The notes under the pieces were generated by a model, which searched no databases, was not told the DNA's origin, and saw only the letters and a program-made list of their open reading frames with translations. Source: SXOA01 sp051004015 (GTDB lineage: Bacteria > Planctomycetota > Planctomycetia > Pirellulales > Pirellulaceae). From it: a DNA stretch of 64,000 nt. A program made the translations under genes and the position numbers. Numbering within the stretch: the stretch's first letter is position 1; each line of letters opens with the position of its first letter. Of the stretch, positions 61,863-64,000 are shown in pieces. The DNA lies in NCBI GenBank assembly GCA_051004015.1, contig JBPCKT010000025.1:1-64000 (forward strand), in the 5' to 3' direction.

Positions 61863-64000
61863 ATGAAATCACTCTCCACGGGTCTTTGCCTTCTTGTTCT
61901 CCTCTCCTCAACTATTGTCGCCAGGCCCGTCCCAGCCGCGGAACCCAGCATCCTGGAGGTCAAGAAGATTTGGGGCGAAGGGAAGCACAATGCCTTCACC
62001 GATCTGATCCGCTGGCATGGCAAATGGTTTTGCACCTTCCGCGAAGCGGATGCGCATGTGGGCGGGGATGGGAAGTTGCGAGTGCTGGAATCGGCGGATG
62101 GCGAGAAGTGGGAGTCGGCGGCGTTGCTCACGGAGAAAGGGATTGATTTGCGGGATCCCAAGCTCTCCGTCACGCCGGACGACCGGCTGATGATGACGGC
62201 CGGCGGCTCTGTGTATGAAGGCAAGTCGCTCCTTGGCCGCCAACCGCGGGTGGCGTTTTCCAAGGATGGGCGGGAGTGGACCGCCACCGAGCGGGTGCTC
62301 ACCGAAGGGGAGTGGCTGTGGCGCGTGACCTGGCACGGCGGCAAGGCGTATGGCGTTTCGTATAACGCGGAGGAACGGAAATCGCCAGCGGCCAAGGACG
62401 CCGCCAAGACTGGCAAAGCGGAGCCGGGGCCGGCGGAATGGAAATTGAAGCTTGTGGCCAGCTCCGACGGCGTGAAGTACGACCTGGTCACGCACCTGGA
62501 TGTCCCCGGTCATCCGAATGAAACGACGCTGCGGTTCACCCCAGACGGCGAAATGATTGCCCTCGTCCGCCGCGAAGGGGGGAGCACCTTCGGCTGGATT
62601 GGTCGCAGCCAGGCGCCGTACAAAGAGTGGACCTGGAAAGAGACGCAGCATCGCTTCGGCGGCCCGAATTTCCTTCGGCTGCCGGATGGCTCCTGGTGGG
62701 CCGCGGGGCGGAGCTATCCCGGTGGGGCCAAGTCCGTGCTGGCGAAAATGACTTTGGCCGGCGGCTATGAACCGCTGCTGACCTTCCCCAGCAGCGGCGA
62801 CACCAGCTATCCGGGACTCGTTTGGCACGAAGGCGTCCTGTGGATGAGCTACTACTCTTCGCACGAAGGGAAGACGCAAATCTATCTCGCCAAGATTCAG
62901 GTGCCGCTGGAAGCGGAGAACATCGGCTCGCGTCTGGAGCCGATGGTGGACGACTACTTACTGGAAAAAATCAGCGGCTCGGCAAAGCTCGTCGTGCAAC
63001 AGCCGGAGCCACAGGACGTGGTGCTCACCGCGGACGAGCCGTGGGAGGGGAACACAAGTGCTTATTACACGTTGATTAACGACCACTTTGGCGAAGGGGA
63101 TGTCAAATATCGCCTCTACTATCGCGGCTCGCACTGGGACGAGAAAGCCAAAAAGGCGACTCACCGCGAGGTGACATGTTACGCGGAAAGCAGTGACGGC
63201 ATTCATTTCGCCAAGCCAGAGTTAGGCCTGTTCGAGTTCGAGGGCTCGAAGAGGAACAACATCATTTGGGACGGCGAAGGGACGCATTGCTTTACCCCCT
63301 TCAAAGACAACAATCCCAAGTGCCCGCCGGAGGCCCGTTTCAAAGCCATGACCCGAGTGAAGGGGGGCCTGCTGCCGCTGAAGTCGGCGAGTGGCGTTCA
63401 CTGGTTGCCAATGGCCGGAGAGCCGGTGATCACCAAGGGAGCATTTGATTCGCAGAACCTGGCCTTTTGGGACGAGCACATCGGCAAGTACCGCGAGTAT
63501 CACCGGATGTTCCGTGATGTGCGGGACATCATGACCGGCACATCGGACGATTTTCTCCACTGGACGGAGCCGCAATTCCTCGACTATCCGGCTGCTCCCT
63601 CAGAGCATCTCTACACCAACGCCGTCCGCAACTATCCCGGCGCTCCGCACATCCTGATTGGCTTTCCCACCCGGTTTCTCCCCGCCAAGGAACAAACCGA
63701 GCCGACCTTCATGGTCAGCCGCGACGGTCAGACATTCCGCCGTTATGCGGAGGCAGTGATTCCCACGTCGGCTCCGCAGGACAGGGACGGCAACCGCAGC
63801 AACTACATGGCCTGGGGTCTCGTGCAGAGGGGTGATTGGTCTGTATACGCCACGGAGGGCTACTACACTGGTCCCGCCGGCCGACTGAGGCGGTTCACGT
63901 ATCGGCCGGACGGACTGGTCGCCCTCTCGGCCGGCGCGGAAGGGGGCGAGGCAATCACGCGGCCCATCAAGTTCCGAGGCAAGAAGCTGGTGCTGAATTA
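61863..64000 (+). CDS. secreted sialidase/glycoside-hydrolase-like protein, 3' truncated by the window
   Basis: An open frame of 712 codons from the ATG at 61863 to the window end, without a stop. It starts MKSLSTGLCLLVLLSSTIVA with a signal peptide. The first part (about 30-350) has WHGKWFCTFREADAH, ESADGEKWESAALL and PGLVWHEGVLWMSYYSSHEGKTQIYLAKI, a BNR/sialidase-type beta-propeller. The second (about 360 on) begins EPMVDDYLL and has SSDGIHFAKPELGLFEFEG and FRDVRDIMTGTSDDFLHW, a GH43/32-like five-bladed propeller. Two fused propellers. Probable glycan-degrading or -binding protein. Confidence 0.82.
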   Translation, partial: MKSLSTGLCLLVLLSSTIVARPVPAAEPSILEVKKIWGEGKHNAFTDLIRWHGKWFCTFREADAHVGGDGKLRVLESADGEKWESAALLTEKGIDLRDPKLSVTPDDRLMMTAGGSVYEGKSLLGRQPRVAFSKDGREWTATERVLTEGEWLWRVTWHGGKAYGVSYNAEERKSPAAKDAAKTGKAEPGPAEWKLKLVASSDGVKYDLVTHLDVPGHPNETTLRFTPDGEMIALVRREGGSTFGWIGRSQAPYKEWTWKETQHRFGGPNFLRLPDGSWWAAGRSYPGGAKSVLAKMTLAGGYEPLLTFPSSGDTSYPGLVWHEGVLWMSYYSSHEGKTQIYLAKIQVPLEAENIGSRLEPMVDDYLLEKISGSAKLVVQQPEPQDVVLTADEPWEGNTSAYYTLINDHFGEGDVKYRLYYRGSHWDEKAKKATHREVTCYAESSDGIHFAKPELGLFEFEGSKRNNIIWDGEGTHCFTPFKDNNPKCPPEARFKAMTRVKGGLLPLKSASGVHWLPMAGEPVITKGAFDSQNLAFWDEHIGKYREYHRMFRDVRDIMTGTSDDFLHWTEPQFLDYPAAPSEHLYTNAVRNYPGAPHILIGFPTRFLPAKEQTEPTFMVSRDGQTFRRYAEAVIPTSAPQDRDGNRSNYMAWGLVQRGDWSVYATEGYYTGPAGRLRRFTYRPDGLVALSAGAEGGEAITRPIKFRGKKLVLN

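Overview
The window is a GC-rich bacterial chromosome segment, almost certainly from a planctomycete (probably the Gemmatales/Pirellulales side, but the exact order is inference). The grounds are the sets of DUF1501, DUF1549/DUF1553, DUF1552 and DUF1592/DUF1588/DUF1585 proteins, which are typical of that phylum, together with a Hanks-type kinase/ECF sigma cluster, an HTTM protein, Tat-signal enzymes, WXG100/FtsK genes and many short palindromic intergenic repeats. About 50 protein genes and two tRNAs can be supported. Coding density is moderate and genes lie on both strands in short operons.

Layout. 1-6.3 kb: small hypothetical and iron-type alcohol dehydrogenase (+), facing a minus-strand kinase / membrane protein / ECF sigma / zinc-motif anti-sigma candidate operon. 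6.4-8.0 kb: a RyR-domain protein followed by a four-TM protein with two SLATT/DUF4231-like halves, resembling predicted nucleotide-dependent conflict systems. 8.1-19.3 kb: biotin ligase, cytochrome/PA14/DUF1592 protein, an orphan ParE-type antitoxin whose toxin is reduced to a few codons, DUF1552 protein, trypsin-like protease, membrane protein, and a DUF1549/1553-DUF1501 pair. 19.3-22 kb: a two-gene unit with an XRE regulator and a palindromic operator candidate, a receiver-like protein, an HTH-PTS EIIA fusion, and several repeats. 22-31.5 kb: transglutaminase-like secreted protein, HTH-receiver response regulator plus histidine kinase, FxsA, ferredoxin with a CRP/FNR-like site, RibD, SEC-C/TPR protein, methionine aminopeptidase.

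31.6-44 kb: a polymer-forming/TM protein, tRNA-Leu and tRNA-Met, a second DUF1501 protein, a TcmP / Gp37-Gp68 (DUF5131) pair, a lipoprotein, a large secreted esterase-like protein, a PDZ-like membrane protein, Rho, HTTM and partner. 45-52 kb: a secreted Cys/Gly/His repeat protein with its own promoter and terminator, a lipoprotein, ExeA-like ATPase, RtcB-family protein, NrdR, APC permease. 52.4-58.4 kb: WXG100 protein, two small helical proteins and a 1325-residue FtsK/EccC-like ATPase, facing an atypical kinase; this looks like a minimal type VII-like secretion locus. 58.5-64 kb: YdjC-like deacetylase, squalene-cyclase-like repeat protein, membrane protein, and a sialidase/GH-like protein cut by the window end.

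The best candidates for something little described are the RyR/duplicated-SLATT pair, the TcmP/DUF5131 pair, the WXG100-FtsK-kinase locus, the XRE pair at 19.3 kb and the Cys/His repeat protein. The window is also rich in at least eight families of short palindromic repeats, several of which overlap start codons, stop codons or coding sequence. All function calls rest on reading motifs by eye; no database search was run.
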